A stretch of DNA of 64,000 bases, from assembly GCF_019207085.1 (NCBI RefSeq), contig NZ_JAATOM010000005.1, positions 428,914-492,913 on the forward strand, in the 5' to 3' direction. The notes beneath the pieces were generated by a model. That model was given only the letters and a program-made list of their open reading frames with translations. It did no database searches and was not told the DNA's origin. Shown piece by piece: positions 26,660 through 35,410 of this stretch. The first letter of the stretch is position 1, and every line of letters begins with the position of its first letter. The stretch is from Variovorax sp. dw_308 (GTDB taxonomy: Bacteria; Pseudomonadota; Gammaproteobacteria; Burkholderiales; Burkholderiaceae_C). The translations under genes were made by a program, and so were the position numbers.

Positions 26660-26780
26660 GAAGGTGTGAATATTTCTACTGCGGCCACCGATCTCGGGCC
26701 TGCGGTCCTCACCGCACGAGAGTGCGGCTCCGGTCCTCAACCCGACCTCGGCGCCCTCGCTACGAAATCTTCACACCTTC
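26660..26780. repeat. 121-bp imperfect palindrome (MITE- or REP-like hairpin)
   Basis: The ends are 17-base inverted repeats: GAAGGTGTGAATATTTC at 26660-26676 and its complement at 26764-26780, with one mismatch. The interior is also an imperfect palindrome (for example a TCGGG-CC..GG-CCGCAC pattern on both arms), so the whole unit can fold into one long hairpin. It occupies nearly all of the gap between two convergent genes. No ORF was recognised in it. It may act as a bidirectional terminator or be a copy of a dispersed element. Confidence 0.75.
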
Positions 26781-26789
26781 TGAGCGTTG

Positions 26790-27569
26790 CTACGACCTGA
26801 ATGCGCTCACCCTGTCGAGCACCGCGCGCACCACGCTCCAGGCCGCGAGCGCTGAGGTCTTGGGGTTGTCCGGCGAGGGCAGGTTGTGCGAGCAGAAATC
26901 GAGCCGGCCGAAGGCACCCGATGCCTCGATGTGATGCACGTTGCACTGCACGCAGGGGTCGGCGATGAGGGTGACGCGGGTCTTGTCCAGCCCCACGCCG
27001 GACAACGCGATGGTGGCCGCGACGTTGGCGTTCTGCGGGTACTTGAGCGCCGCGTCTCGCGCGCTGCCTTCGAAGATGACGGTGGGCTGCGTCAACGCGT
27101 CCAGCGCCCCTGGCGCATCGGCGGGCGTGCCCTCCCAGGCGGCCGGTGGCTTGCGGCCGGTGTAGTGCACGCGGTCGAGTCCGCCGATGGCCGCCGCGGC
27201 CAACGCATCGAGCGAGCCGATCGCGCCGCTCATGAGTTGCGCGGTGGTGCCGCCTTGCTGGGCGGCGCCGCGCACGGCCGCCTGCACCTGCGGCGCGGCC
27301 AGTGCGCCGACCGAGCAGATGAAGCAGGGCACGCCGTTGCGCAAGGCCGGCACCACGTGCTGGGTCACGGCGGCCTCGCCAGCCATCTCGATGACGAGGT
27401 CGCAGTAGTCGTTGGGCACGGACGAATACACCGGCACGTCGCGCCAGGTCCGGGCCGAGGCGTCGGCACGCACCACCGCGGTGATCTGCAGCGCGTTGTG
27501 ATACGGCGCGAGGCGGTCGAAGACCTCGGTCGCAATGGCACCAGCACCGATGAATGTCACATGCATCAT
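26790..27569 (-). CDS. nadX: L-aspartate dehydrogenase
   Basis: NAD(P)-dependent enzyme oxidising L-aspartate to iminoaspartate, a possible entry to NAD synthesis, or acting in aspartate catabolism. 259 residues. The Rossmann motif GAGAIATEVFDRL is at residues 9-21. The C-terminal catalytic part has QNANVAATIALSGVG, a Cys-containing ADPCVQCNVHHIEASGAFG with the family catalytic His, and FCSHNLPSPDNPKTS. Start MMHVTF at 27569; the EamA gene ends just two bases away on the same strand. The long frame beyond the start is not supported. Confidence 0.9.
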   Translation of the reverse strand: MMHVTFIGAGAIATEVFDRLAPYHNALQITAVVRADASARTWRDVPVYSSVPNDYCDLVIEMAGEAAVTQHVVPALRNGVPCFICSVGALAAPQVQAAVRGAAQQGGTTAQLMSGAIGSLDALAAAAIGGLDRVHYTGRKPPAAWEGTPADAPGALDALTQPTVIFEGSARDAALKYPQNANVAATIALSGVGLDKTRVTLIADPCVQCNVHHIEASGAFGRLDFCSHNLPSPDNPKTSALAAWSVVRAVLDRVSAFRS

Positions 27570-27570
27570 G

Positions 27571-28428
27571 TCAGGGCTTCCTTCGCGTCGGCGACCGAGC
27601 GAACAGCACCAGCGCAATGCCGCCGAGGATCGCTGCAGAGCAGGCAATTAAGCGCGGCGTAATGGCTTCCGTCAACATCAGCGCGCCGCCCAGCGCGGCG
27701 ATCAACGGCACCGACAATTGGACCGTCGCTGCCCGCATCGCGGAAAGATGGGATAGCGCGGCGTACCAGATCACGTACCCCAGGCCCGAGGTGATGGCGC
27801 CGGATGCGACGGCCAGCGCGACGCCGCTGGCGTTCGCATGCACGCCCTGCACGAACAGCAGGTTGAGCAGCAACCCCCACGGCGCCGCCCAGGCGAAATT
27901 GCGTGCGGTGGCGGCCAGCGGATCGGTCACGCCGCGACCTCGCAGCGAGTACACGCCCCATGCGACGCCGGCAATGGCCATCAGCGCGGCGCCCAGTAGC
28001 GGCGGGGCAGCGACGCCCGGCGACACGAGATAGACGAGGCCGCCGACTGCCAGCGCCAGGCCGGCCAGCGCCACCGTGTCGAAGCGCTCGCCCGCACGCA
28101 GGCCCGCGCCGAACATCGTCAGTTGCACCGCGCCGAACAGGATCAGCGCACCCGTGCCGGCCGACAGGCTCAGGTACGCGAATGAAAAGCAGCCCACGTA
28201 GGCGAACAGCATGAGCGGCGCAACCCGGTCCACTGCGCCACGCGGCGCGGGCTGCGAGCGCATGCGAACGATGAGGGCAAGCGCCAGCGCGCCCGACACC
28301 AGCCGGATGCTGCCGAAGCTCGCCGGGTCGATGCCGGCCTGTTGCAGCGCGGCCCGGCAGAGCAGCGAGTTGGCGGCGAAGGCGAGCATCGCCGCCGCGG
28401 TGAGCGCGATCGTCTTGAAGGTGGGCAT
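27571..28428 (-). CDS. EamA/DMT family permease
   Basis: Inner-membrane transporter of the drug/metabolite superfamily with ten predicted helices in two EamA repeats. 285 residues. Start MPTFKTIALTAAAMLAFAANSLLCRAAL is the normal first helix; the conserved GAVQLTMFGAGL and the second-half VQLSVPLIAALGGALMLTEAIT are family patterns. The extended frame to 28684 overlaps the divergent aldo/keto reductase gene and was rejected. It ends two bases before the aspartate dehydrogenase start, so the two form an operon. Substrate unknown; an amino acid or related metabolite is possible. Confidence 0.88.
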   Translation of the reverse strand: MPTFKTIALTAAAMLAFAANSLLCRAALQQAGIDPASFGSIRLVSGALALALIVRMRSQPAPRGAVDRVAPLMLFAYVGCFSFAYLSLSAGTGALILFGAVQLTMFGAGLRAGERFDTVALAGLALAVGGLVYLVSPGVAAPPLLGAALMAIAGVAWGVYSLRGRGVTDPLAATARNFAWAAPWGLLLNLLFVQGVHANASGVALAVASGAITSGLGYVIWYAALSHLSAMRAATVQLSVPLIAALGGALMLTEAITPRLIACSAAILGGIALVLFARSPTRRKP

Positions 28429-28531
28429 GGGCGTGCGTGGTTTTGCGCCAATCTTGCCCGCCTGCACGTCCCTGCGCAAAGGGATAGATTGCGGGGCTTC
28501 GTCTTCGCAAGCAACGCAAGGATTCATCACC

Positions 28532-29560
28532 ATGGAACATCGGCGTCTCGGCCACTCCGGCCTGCGCGTGCCCGCGCTCAGCTTCGGCACAGGCACCTTC
28601 GGCGGCGGCAACGACTTCTTCAAGGCCTGGGGCTCGACCGACGCGGGCGGCGCCACAAGGCTCATCGACGTGTGCCTGGACCACGGCGTGTCGATGTTCG
28701 ACAGCGCCGACGGCTACTCCTCGGGGCTGGCCGAGGAGATCCTTGGCCAGGCCATCAAGGGCAAGCGCAACCGGCTGCTGATCTCGACCAAGGCCACCTT
28801 TCCGTCGGGCGACGGACCCAACGACTACGGCTCGTCACGGCAGCACTTGATCGACGCGGTCGACAAGGCGCTGCTGCGGCTCGGCGTCGAACACATCGAC
28901 CTGCTGCAGTTGCACGGACAGGACTACAACACACCGGTCGAGGAGACCTTGTCGACGCTCGACCAGATCGTGCGCTCGGGCAAGGTGCGCTATATCGGCT
29001 GCTCGAACTTCTCGGGCTGGCACCTGATGAAGTCGCTGGCCGTGTCGGACCGCCACGGCTGGCCGCGGCACGTGGCGCACCAGGCCTACTACTCGCTGCT
29101 GAACCGCGACTACGAGTGGGAGCTGATGCCGCTCGGCCTCGACCAGGGCGTGGGCGCGGTGATCTGGAGCCCGCTGGGCTGGGGCAAGCTCACCGGCAAG
29201 ATCCGCCGCGGCCAGCCGGCCAAGCCCGGCACGCGCGCGCACGACATCGCGGGCACCGGGCCGCAATTCGAGGAAGAGCGGCTGTTCCGCATCGTCGACG
29301 CGCTGGATGCCGTGGCCGCCGAAACGGGCAAGACCATTCCGCAGGTGGCGCTGAACTGGCTGCTGCAACGGCCGACCGTGGCCAGCGTGATCATCGGCGC
29401 GCGCGACGAGGCGCAACTGGTGCAGAACATCGGCGCGGTCGGGTGGAAGCTGACGACCGAGCAGGTGGCGGCGCTGGATGCGGCGAGCGATGTGCCGGCG
29501 GCGTACCCGGTGTGGCACCAGCGCGGGTTTCCGATGCTCAACGAGCGGGGCCAGCGCTGA
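28532..29560 (+). CDS. Aldo/keto reductase
   Basis: NADPH-dependent carbonyl reductase of the AKR superfamily, YajO/IolS-like. 342 residues. It starts MEHRRLGHSGLRVPALSFGT. The catalytic tetrad is visible as Asp57 and Tyr62 (FDSADGYSSG), Lys87 (LISTKATF) and His in LLQLHGQDYN. Cofactor and barrel marks are YIGCSNFSGWHL, WSPLGWGKLTGK and SVIIGARDEAQL. ATG 28532 has AAGGA about ten bases upstream; the open frame back to 28211 is a shadow of the EamA gene. Divergent from EamA by about 100 bp. Physiological substrate unknown. Confidence 0.93.
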   Translation: MEHRRLGHSGLRVPALSFGTGTFGGGNDFFKAWGSTDAGGATRLIDVCLDHGVSMFDSADGYSSGLAEEILGQAIKGKRNRLLISTKATFPSGDGPNDYGSSRQHLIDAVDKALLRLGVEHIDLLQLHGQDYNTPVEETLSTLDQIVRSGKVRYIGCSNFSGWHLMKSLAVSDRHGWPRHVAHQAYYSLLNRDYEWELMPLGLDQGVGAVIWSPLGWGKLTGKIRRGQPAKPGTRAHDIAGTGPQFEEERLFRIVDALDAVAAETGKTIPQVALNWLLQRPTVASVIIGARDEAQLVQNIGAVGWKLTTEQVAALDAASDVPAAYPVWHQRGFPMLNERGQR

Positions 29561-29705
29561 GGTGAGTGCCGGCTGACAGATTCGCGCGGCGCCGCACGCC
29601 TTGAGTCGACGCGTCGCCCGCTAACGTCGAGGGGCGTATCGGCCTTCGGCTCGTCGCTGAAACGCGGCGCGGCGGTCCACCGCCGTGCGCCAAAACCATG
29701 CCCAG

Positions 29706-29722
29706 TGCACCACGATGGGTTA
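29706..29722 (+). promoter_or_regulatory. Possible NtrC-type enhancer half site
   Basis: TGCACC-ACGAT-GGGTTA resembles the NtrC site TGCACC-N5-GGTGCA. The left half is exact and the right half is only partly matched. It lies about 75 bp upstream of the sigma-54 core, a sensible distance for an activator. Weak on its own; mentioned because of the strong promoter next to it. The rest of the 411-bp gap 29561-29971 shows no other gene or recognisable RNA element. Confidence 0.3.
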
Positions 29723-29795
29723 CCACGGGCCGGAGTCGCCTTGCGTGACTAAGCCAATCGTTCTCCTCACCAGCGAACTGCCACGACCGACCCGG

Positions 29796-29811
29796 TGGAA
29801 CGGCTCTTGCT
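29796..29811 (+). promoter_or_regulatory. Sigma-54 (RpoN) promoter
   Basis: TGGAACGGCTCTTGCT matches the -24/-12 consensus TGGCACG-N4-TTGCW at every fixed position except one C to A. The GG and GC doublets have the required spacing. It points toward the binding-protein gene and would start transcription near 29823, leaving a leader of about 150 bases. Nitrogen regulation of the five genes downstream is the natural reading, though sigma-54 also serves other activators. Confidence 0.75.
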
Positions 29812-29971
29812 AAATGCTTTCCAGCGCAGGGCGAAAGCCCTCCGGTTGGCGTGCCAAGCGAAACGTGGGAATCGCTTGTGTAGGCCGACCGCAATCTACC
29901 TACCTCGCGAGGACCACGTCCTTGTCCCAATGAGCGCACGCCGGGTGCGCTGCAACGTAGAGGTAGTCATC

Positions 29972-31042
29972 ATGTGTGAACGCAACGGCAGAACCCATTC
30001 CCAACTCGTTGAACTCTCGCGCCGCGGTTTCCTGAAGACCAGTGGCGTCGCCAGCGCAAGCATCGCCATGCCGGCGGGCCTGGCCACCATGCTGATGTCG
30101 ACCGCGGCCCACGCGGAGACGACGAGGATCAAGGCCACGCACGGCGCAGGCCTGTGCAACCTGGCTTTCTTCCTCGCGAAGAAGCGCGACCTGGCCAAGG
30201 CCGATGGCGTGGAACTGGACTTCGTCGTGACGCCCACCAACGCCGACATCGCCACGCTGTTCGGCTCGGGGCAGGTCGAGATGTCGGTGATCCCGTATTC
30301 GAACTTCATGACGCTCTACGACGCCGGCGCACCGGTGAAGATCGTCGCGGGCGCAGGGGTCGAAGGGTGCATCCTGACCGCGAAGGAAGGCATCAAGAGC
30401 GCAGCCGACCTCAAGGGCAAGACCATCGGCACCTTCCAGGCCGACACGCTCGAAGTCCTTCCCTACGACTACCTGAAGAAGGGCGGCCTGAGCTTCAAGG
30501 ACGTGCAGGTGCGCTACTTCAACAGTTCGCCCGAGTTGGCCCAGGCCTTCACCTCCGGCGCCATCGACGCGGCCTGCCAGGTCGAGCCCTATGCGACGCA
30601 GTGCCTCACGCTGCGCAAGGGCTCGACCATCATCTCGGACGGCAAGGACCTGTATGGCGCGCATTACTCAGACTGCGTGCTCGCCGTTCGCACACCCCTC
30701 ATCGAAAAGAACCCGAAGGCGGTGAAGGCCATCATCAAGGCCATGATGCTTGCGCAAAGCCAGGCCGAGAAAGACCCGGACGCGGCCATGAAGGACACCG
30801 TCGGCGAGTACTACAAGACATCGCTCGAGTCCGCCAAGATGGCGGCCGCCAAGCAGCCCGCGATGATCGACCAGCGCAACAACACGCAGTTCATCCTGGA
30901 CCGCGGCCAGTCGATGAAGGAACTGGGCTACATCAAGAAGATCCCCACCCGCGCCGCGATCGACTGGACCCTGCTCGAGCAGGTCATCGCCGAGAACAAG
31001 GACCTCTACGCCTCGCTCAAGCTCAAGACCGTCACGACTTGA
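29972..31042 (+). CDS. NitT/TauT-type ABC transporter substrate-binding protein
   Basis: Periplasmic binding protein of the SsuA/TauA/ThiY group for small N- or S-containing molecules. 356 residues. The N-terminus has a twin-arginine signal (LSRRGFLKTSG, hydrophobic core to AAHA). The body shows GLCNLAFFLAKKRDLAKADG, GQVEMSVIPYSNF, DLKGKTIGTFQADT and FTSGAIDAACQVEPYA, all typical of this fold. The frame is open to 29795, but ATG 29972 has GAGG about seven bases before it and starts the export signal correctly. It is the first gene behind the sigma-54 promoter, and its stop overlaps the permease start (TGATG). Confidence 0.93.
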   Translation: MCERNGRTHSQLVELSRRGFLKTSGVASASIAMPAGLATMLMSTAAHAETTRIKATHGAGLCNLAFFLAKKRDLAKADGVELDFVVTPTNADIATLFGSGQVEMSVIPYSNFMTLYDAGAPVKIVAGAGVEGCILTAKEGIKSAADLKGKTIGTFQADTLEVLPYDYLKKGGLSFKDVQVRYFNSSPELAQAFTSGAIDAACQVEPYATQCLTLRKGSTIISDGKDLYGAHYSDCVLAVRTPLIEKNPKAVKAIIKAMMLAQSQAEKDPDAAMKDTVGEYYKTSLESAKMAAAKQPAMIDQRNNTQFILDRGQSMKELGYIKKIPTRAAIDWTLLEQVIAENKDLYASLKLKTVTT

Positions 31043-32019
31043 TGCCTGCAGACCTGCAACCGAAACAGCCCATGACATCCATGTCGCTCGGCGGCGCGGA
31101 CGCGCCCGCCTCTCTTCCTGTCCCTGCACCTTCGCCCGTGGCACCCAAGGCCGACAAGGCCGCCATGGCGAAGTCCCACCATCCACCGGGCCGTGGCCGC
31201 GAACTCGCGGCGCGCGTGTTCTGGTGGATCGCATCCGTCGGCACCTTCATCGCCATCTGGGAGCTCTGCTGGTGGCGAGGCATCGCCGATCCCCTGCTGT
31301 TGCCGCCGCCGCACCTGTTCCTGGCCAACCTGCCGGAGCAGTTCAAGTTCTTCGACGCGCCGGGCTTTCGTGGCCCGGACGACGAAGGCGGCGGCATCCT
31401 GTCGGTGCTGCTCGTCATGGCGTGGACATCGATGCGCGTCGTGCTCGGGCTCGCCATCGGCTTCGTGGCGGGCGTGGCCATCGGCGTGGCGATCCGCTAC
31501 TTCAAGCTCTTCGGCAAGCTCGTGCTGCCCGTCACCACGTTGCTGACGCCCATCTCGCCCGTGGCGTGGCTGCCAGTAGCGGTGTTCGTCTTCGGCATCG
31601 GCAACGTGCCGGCGATCTTCCTGGTGTGCATCTCGGTGTTCTTCGTCATCGTCCTGTCGACCTTGTCGCAGATCGATTCGGTGCCGGCGGCCTACCTGCA
31701 GGTCGCGCGGATCATGGGTGCGACGAAGCGCCAGCTGTTTCGCCAGGTCATCCTGCCGGCCATCCTGCCCAGCCTGTGCGTGACGCTGCGCCTGAACCTG
31801 TTTGCCGCCTGGATGGTGGTGCTCATCGCCGAGGCGGTCGGCGTCGGCTCGGGACTCGGTCAGATCGTGATGATGGCGCGCAACACCTTCAACGCGAGCC
31901 TCGTGTTCTTCACGATGACATTGATCGGCGTGCTCGGTTTCACGTTCGACCGCGGCCTGCTGTGGGTGCAGCAGCGCGTGCTGTGGTGGGTCGGCCCTTC
32001 GGCCATGGCGGGGAGGTGA
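31042..32019 (+). CDS. NitT/TauT-type ABC transporter permease
   Basis: Inner-membrane permease of 325 residues. An unusually long, Ala/Pro-rich cytoplasmic N-terminus (about 45 residues) precedes the first helix VFWWIASVGTFIAIWELCWW. About six membrane helices follow. The ATPase-docking EAA loop reads YLQVARIMGATKRQLFRQVILPAILP. Start 31042 overlaps the binding-protein stop as TGATG; an in-frame ATG at 31072 is an alternative. It is coupled to the ATPase gene by another TGATG. Confidence 0.93.
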   Translation: MPADLQPKQPMTSMSLGGADAPASLPVPAPSPVAPKADKAAMAKSHHPPGRGRELAARVFWWIASVGTFIAIWELCWWRGIADPLLLPPPHLFLANLPEQFKFFDAPGFRGPDDEGGGILSVLLVMAWTSMRVVLGLAIGFVAGVAIGVAIRYFKLFGKLVLPVTTLLTPISPVAWLPVAVFVFGIGNVPAIFLVCISVFFVIVLSTLSQIDSVPAAYLQVARIMGATKRQLFRQVILPAILPSLCVTLRLNLFAAWMVVLIAEAVGVGSGLGQIVMMARNTFNASLVFFTMTLIGVLGFTFDRGLLWVQQRVLWWVGPSAMAGR

Positions 32020-32024
32020 TGGCG

Positions 32025-32816
32025 ATGATGAATTCGATGATCAGCATGCGCCAGGTGCGCAAGGTCTGGAACCCCGACACGCCCAAGGCGGTGTCGGCCG
32101 TGGCGGATCTCGACCTCGAAGTGAAGGCCGGCGAATTCGTCGTGCTGCTCGGGCCGTCGGGTTGCGGCAAGAGCAGCCTGCTCTACATGGTCGCGGGCCT
32201 CGAGCCTGCCACCGGAGGCGAGCTGCTCTGCGAAGGCGTGCCCATCACCGGGCCGGATCCGCAGCGCGGCATGATCTTCCAGGAGGCCTCGCTGTACCCG
32301 TGGCTCACCATCGCGGACAACGTCTCGTTCGGGCTGAAGCTGCAGGGCGTGCCTGCAACCGAACGGCAGGCGACGGCACTGGAACTGCTGCGCAAGGTGG
32401 GACTCGGCGATGTCGCCTCGAAGCGACCCGACGAGCTGTCGGGCGGCATGCGCCAGCGCGCCGCATTGGCGCGCGCGCTGTCGATGCAGCCCAAGGTGCT
32501 GATGATGGACGAGCCCTTCGCGGCACTGGACATCCAGACGCGGGCCAAGATGCAGGGCCATCTGCTCGCGGTCTGGCGCGCGAGCGGCGCCAGCGTGCTG
32601 CTGGTCACGCACTCCATCGATGAAGCGTTGGCGCTGGCGGACCGCATCGTCGTGTTCACCGCGCGGCCGGGCCGCATCAAGGAGATCGTGCCGGTCAAGC
32701 AGCCGCGTCCGCGCTCGATGCGCGACCCCCTGCTCATCGAGCTGCAGCAGCACCTGGCCGACTTGCTGGCCGACGAAGTGGACCGCGCCTTCCTCGAGCA
32801 GGAAGCGTCCCTCTAG
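32025..32816 (+). CDS. NitT/TauT-type ABC transporter ATP-binding protein
   Basis: Cytoplasmic ATPase of 263 residues energising the transporter. Walker A is GPSGCGKSS, the Q-loop is IFQEASLYPWLT, the signature is LSGGMRQRAALARAL, and Walker B is VLMMDEPFAALD, with the H-loop in VTHSIDEAL. Three start codons lie close together (32019, 32025, 32028). I chose 32025 because a GGGAGG site ends eight bases before it, while 32019 would be only two bases away. It ends 80 bp before the amidohydrolase gene. Confidence 0.93.
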   Translation: MMNSMISMRQVRKVWNPDTPKAVSAVADLDLEVKAGEFVVLLGPSGCGKSSLLYMVAGLEPATGGELLCEGVPITGPDPQRGMIFQEASLYPWLTIADNVSFGLKLQGVPATERQATALELLRKVGLGDVASKRPDELSGGMRQRAALARALSMQPKVLMMDEPFAALDIQTRAKMQGHLLAVWRASGASVLLVTHSIDEALALADRIVVFTARPGRIKEIVPVKQPRPRSMRDPLLIELQQHLADLLADEVDRAFLEQEASL

Positions 32817-32839
32817 ATCTGTTCAAACCTCTCGCACGC

Positions 32840-32861
32840 CCGACGGTTCTGGAACCGTCGG
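32840..32861. repeat. 22-bp perfect palindrome between ATPase and amidohydrolase genes
   Basis: CCGACGGTTC-TG-GAACCGTCGG is fully self-complementary. It sits within the 80-bp gap inside the operon. There is no T-run after it, so it is not a classical terminator. It could be an mRNA hairpin that sets relative expression of transporter and enzyme, or an operator for a dimeric regulator. Confidence 0.6.
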
Positions 32862-32896
32862 CGCGGCTTGCCACACACTGAAGAAAGACACACCCC

Positions 32897-34441
32897 ATGA
32901 CACAAGCCATGGTTCGCGCGAAATGGATCGTCACCGGCGTACGCGACCGCCACACGCCCGAGGTCATCGACGACGGCGCCCTCGTCCACGAGCACGGCAA
33001 GGTCGTTGCCGTCGGCCCGTTCAACGAGATGCGCATGCGATTCCCCGATGCGCCGGTCACCCAGCATTCGCAGCACATGCTGCTGCCGGGTTTCGTCAAC
33101 AGCCACCATCACGTCGGCCTTACACCGCTGCAACTCGGCTCGCCCGACCACGCGCTGGAATTGTGGTTCGCGAGCCGCATGGCGGCGCGCACGGTCGACG
33201 GCTACCTGGACACGCTGTATTCGGCCTTCGAGATGATCGCCTCCGGCATCACCACGGTGCAGCACATCCACGGCTGGCTGCGCGGCAGTTTCGAGCAGGT
33301 GCATGAATCGTCGAGCGCCGTGCTGCGCGCCTACCGCGCCATCGGCCTGCGTGCCTCGTACTGCTATTCGGTGCGCGAGCAGAACCGCCTCGTGTACGAA
33401 GACGACGCCAAGTTCTGCGCGAGCCTGCCGAGCGACATCGGCGTGCCGCTAGCCGCGCACCTGAAGCAGGCGACCATGAGCCTCGACGATCACATGAAGC
33501 TCTACAAGGTGCTGCGCGACGACAACGCCAACGAATCGCTCACGCACATCCAGCTCGCGCCGGCCAACTTCCACTGGATCACGGACGATGGCCTGATGAC
33601 GCTGGTCGAGCAGGCCAAGGCCGACGACGTGCCGATGCACATGCACCTGCTGGAGACGGTCTACCAGAAGGAATACGCCCGCCGCCGCACCGGCACCACG
33701 GCCGTCAAGCATCTCGAGAAGATGGGCGCGCTCGGCCCGTGGATGACGCTCGGCCACGCGGTCTGGCTCACCGAGGAAGACGTCGACATCGTGGCGCACA
33801 CGTCGACTTGCGTGTGCCACAACTGCAGCTCCAACTTCCGCTTGCGCAGCGGCATCGCGCCGGTCAACGCACTGGAGAAGCGCGGTGTGACCATCGGCAT
33901 GGGGCTGGACGAAGCGGGCATCAACGAAGACCGCGACATGCTCCAGGAGATGAAGCTGGCGTTGCGAGCGCATCGCGTGCCGGGCCTCGAGGAAGACGAG
34001 GTGCCCAGCTGCCCACAGGTGCTGCGCATGGCGACCGAGCATGGCGCGAAGACGACCGCCTTCCGTGGCGAGATCGGCCGGCTCGACGTGGGGATGAACT
34101 TCGACGCGGTGGCCATCGACTACCACGGCGCCACCTGGCCCTTCCAGGACACCGACATTCCGCCGCTCGATGCGCTGATGCAGCGCGCATCGACCAGGCA
34201 CGTCGACACCGTCTACGTCGGCGGAGACCCGATCTACGCACAGGGCCGCTTCAAGTACATCGACCGTGACAAGGTGCTGGGTGACATCGCGGAGATGCTG
34301 TCGAAGCCGCGGACGCCGGAAGAGGAGAAACGGCGCTGGCTCGGCAAGGAAGTCTTTCCGCATGTGAAGGCCTTCTATGTGGACTACCTGGCGGAAGAGC
34401 CGCTGCGCCAGCCGTTCTACGGCCCGTCGTCCCGCACGTAG
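32897..34441 (+). CDS. TrzA/SsnA-type amidohydrolase (metal-dependent deaminase or hydrolase)
   Basis: Cytoplasmic enzyme of the COG0402 amidohydrolase group, which deaminates or dechlorinates purines, pyrimidines and triazines. 514 residues, somewhat long for the group. The metal site reads GFVNSHHHVG early, HMHLLETVYQ in the middle, GHAVWLTEED, and the late Asp in GMGLDEAGINEDRDM. The N-terminal small beta domain (WIVTGVRDRHTPEVIDDGALV) and the return segment after residue 400 (GMNFDAVAIDYHG) complete the composite fold. Neighbours are a nitrogen-type ABC transporter and a PuuE-like ring-opening enzyme, so the substrate is probably an imported N-heterocycle. Guanine, 8-oxoguanine, cytosine or a related ring are all possible; sequence alone cannot choose. 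Confidence 0.85.
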   Translation: MTQAMVRAKWIVTGVRDRHTPEVIDDGALVHEHGKVVAVGPFNEMRMRFPDAPVTQHSQHMLLPGFVNSHHHVGLTPLQLGSPDHALELWFASRMAARTVDGYLDTLYSAFEMIASGITTVQHIHGWLRGSFEQVHESSSAVLRAYRAIGLRASYCYSVREQNRLVYEDDAKFCASLPSDIGVPLAAHLKQATMSLDDHMKLYKVLRDDNANESLTHIQLAPANFHWITDDGLMTLVEQAKADDVPMHMHLLETVYQKEYARRRTGTTAVKHLEKMGALGPWMTLGHAVWLTEEDVDIVAHTSTCVCHNCSSNFRLRSGIAPVNALEKRGVTIGMGLDEAGINEDRDMLQEMKLALRAHRVPGLEEDEVPSCPQVLRMATEHGAKTTAFRGEIGRLDVGMNFDAVAIDYHGATWPFQDTDIPPLDALMQRASTRHVDTVYVGGDPIYAQGRFKYIDRDKVLGDIAEMLSKPRTPEEEKRRWLGKEVFPHVKAFYVDYLAEEPLRQPFYGPSSRT

Positions 34442-34449
34442 ATCGACCG

Positions 34450-35355
34450 ATGGACGCCACCCGCGACTTCTCCGGCTACCGCTGGAACTACCCCGCGCTG
34501 CGCTGGCCCGGCGACGCGGGCTTGGCGGTTTCCTTCGTTCTCAACGTCGAGGAAGGCGCCGAGCTTTCGTTGAGTGCGGGCGACGAGCGCAACGAGAGCC
34601 GGCACGAGGTCAACCACGAAGTGCTGGGCGCGCCCGACCTCTGCATGGAAAGCCAGTTCGAGTACGGCGCGCGCGTCGGCTATTGGCGCATCACGCGCCT
34701 GCTGATGGAAAGCGGCGTGCCGCTCACGCTCAACGCCTGTGCGCGTGCGCTCGAAGCAACGCCCTGGATCGCCAGCGACGCGGCGCAGCAGGGCTTCGAG
34801 GTCTGCTGCCACGGCTGGCGCTGGGAGTCGCATGCGGGCATGGCGGAGAACGAAGAGCGCGAGCGGATCGCGCGCAGCGTGGAAACCATCCACCGGCTGC
34901 ATGGTCGCGCGCCGGTGGGCTGGCACACCAAGTCGTCCGCCTCGGTCAACACGCGCCGGCTGCTGGTCGAGCACGGCGGCTTCCTTTACGACAGCGACGC
35001 CTACAACGACGACCTGCCCTATTACGTGCAGGTCGCCGACCGGGCCCACCTGGTGCTGCCCTACGCCTTCGATACCAACGACATGCGCTTTTTCGACAGC
35101 TTCGCGTACGTGCGCGGCGATGACTTCGCGGACTACGCGATCGACGCCTTCGAATGCCTGTTGCGCGAATCGCGGGACGCGCCGCGCATGATGTCGATCG
35201 GCTTGCACACGCGCATCATCGGCAGGCCCGGCCGTATCGGCGGGCTCGCCAAGCTGCTGGCCCATATTCGCCAGAGCCGCGGTGCCTGGTGCGCCACGCG
35301 CGAGCAGATCGCGCGCCATTGGCTCGCGAACGTCAAGGCTGGCGCGGTGTCGTGA
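34450..35355 (+). CDS. PuuE-type polysaccharide deacetylase family protein (cyclic amide hydrolase)
   Basis: 301-residue NodB-fold protein of the branch that includes cofactor-free allantoinase PuuE. Branch-specific marks are SFVLNVEEGAE in place of the usual NodB Asp motif, QFEYGARVGYWR, and CCHGWRWESH. Later marks are APVGWHTKSSASVNT and YDSDAYNDDLPYY. It starts eight bases after the amidohydrolase stop and is the last gene of the sigma-54 operon. By family it would open a cyclic amide ring after the amidohydrolase step, or act on allantoin itself. No other ureide genes (allantoicase, urate genes) are visible in the window. Confidence 0.85.
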   Translation: MDATRDFSGYRWNYPALRWPGDAGLAVSFVLNVEEGAELSLSAGDERNESRHEVNHEVLGAPDLCMESQFEYGARVGYWRITRLLMESGVPLTLNACARALEATPWIASDAAQQGFEVCCHGWRWESHAGMAENEERERIARSVETIHRLHGRAPVGWHTKSSASVNTRRLLVEHGGFLYDSDAYNDDLPYYVQVADRAHLVLPYAFDTNDMRFFDSFAYVRGDDFADYAIDAFECLLRESRDAPRMMSIGLHTRIIGRPGRIGGLAKLLAHIRQSRGAWCATREQIARHWLANVKAGAVS

Positions 35356-35410
35356 AGCTGATGCTGCTCGATCCCAATCACGCAGGCCGTGACCGATGCA
35401 GAACGGCGCG

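Noticed and set aside
29795..29971. 5' extension of the binding-protein frame
   Set aside because: It would begin within the sigma-54 promoter; ATG 29972 has a ribosome-binding site and starts the Tat signal.
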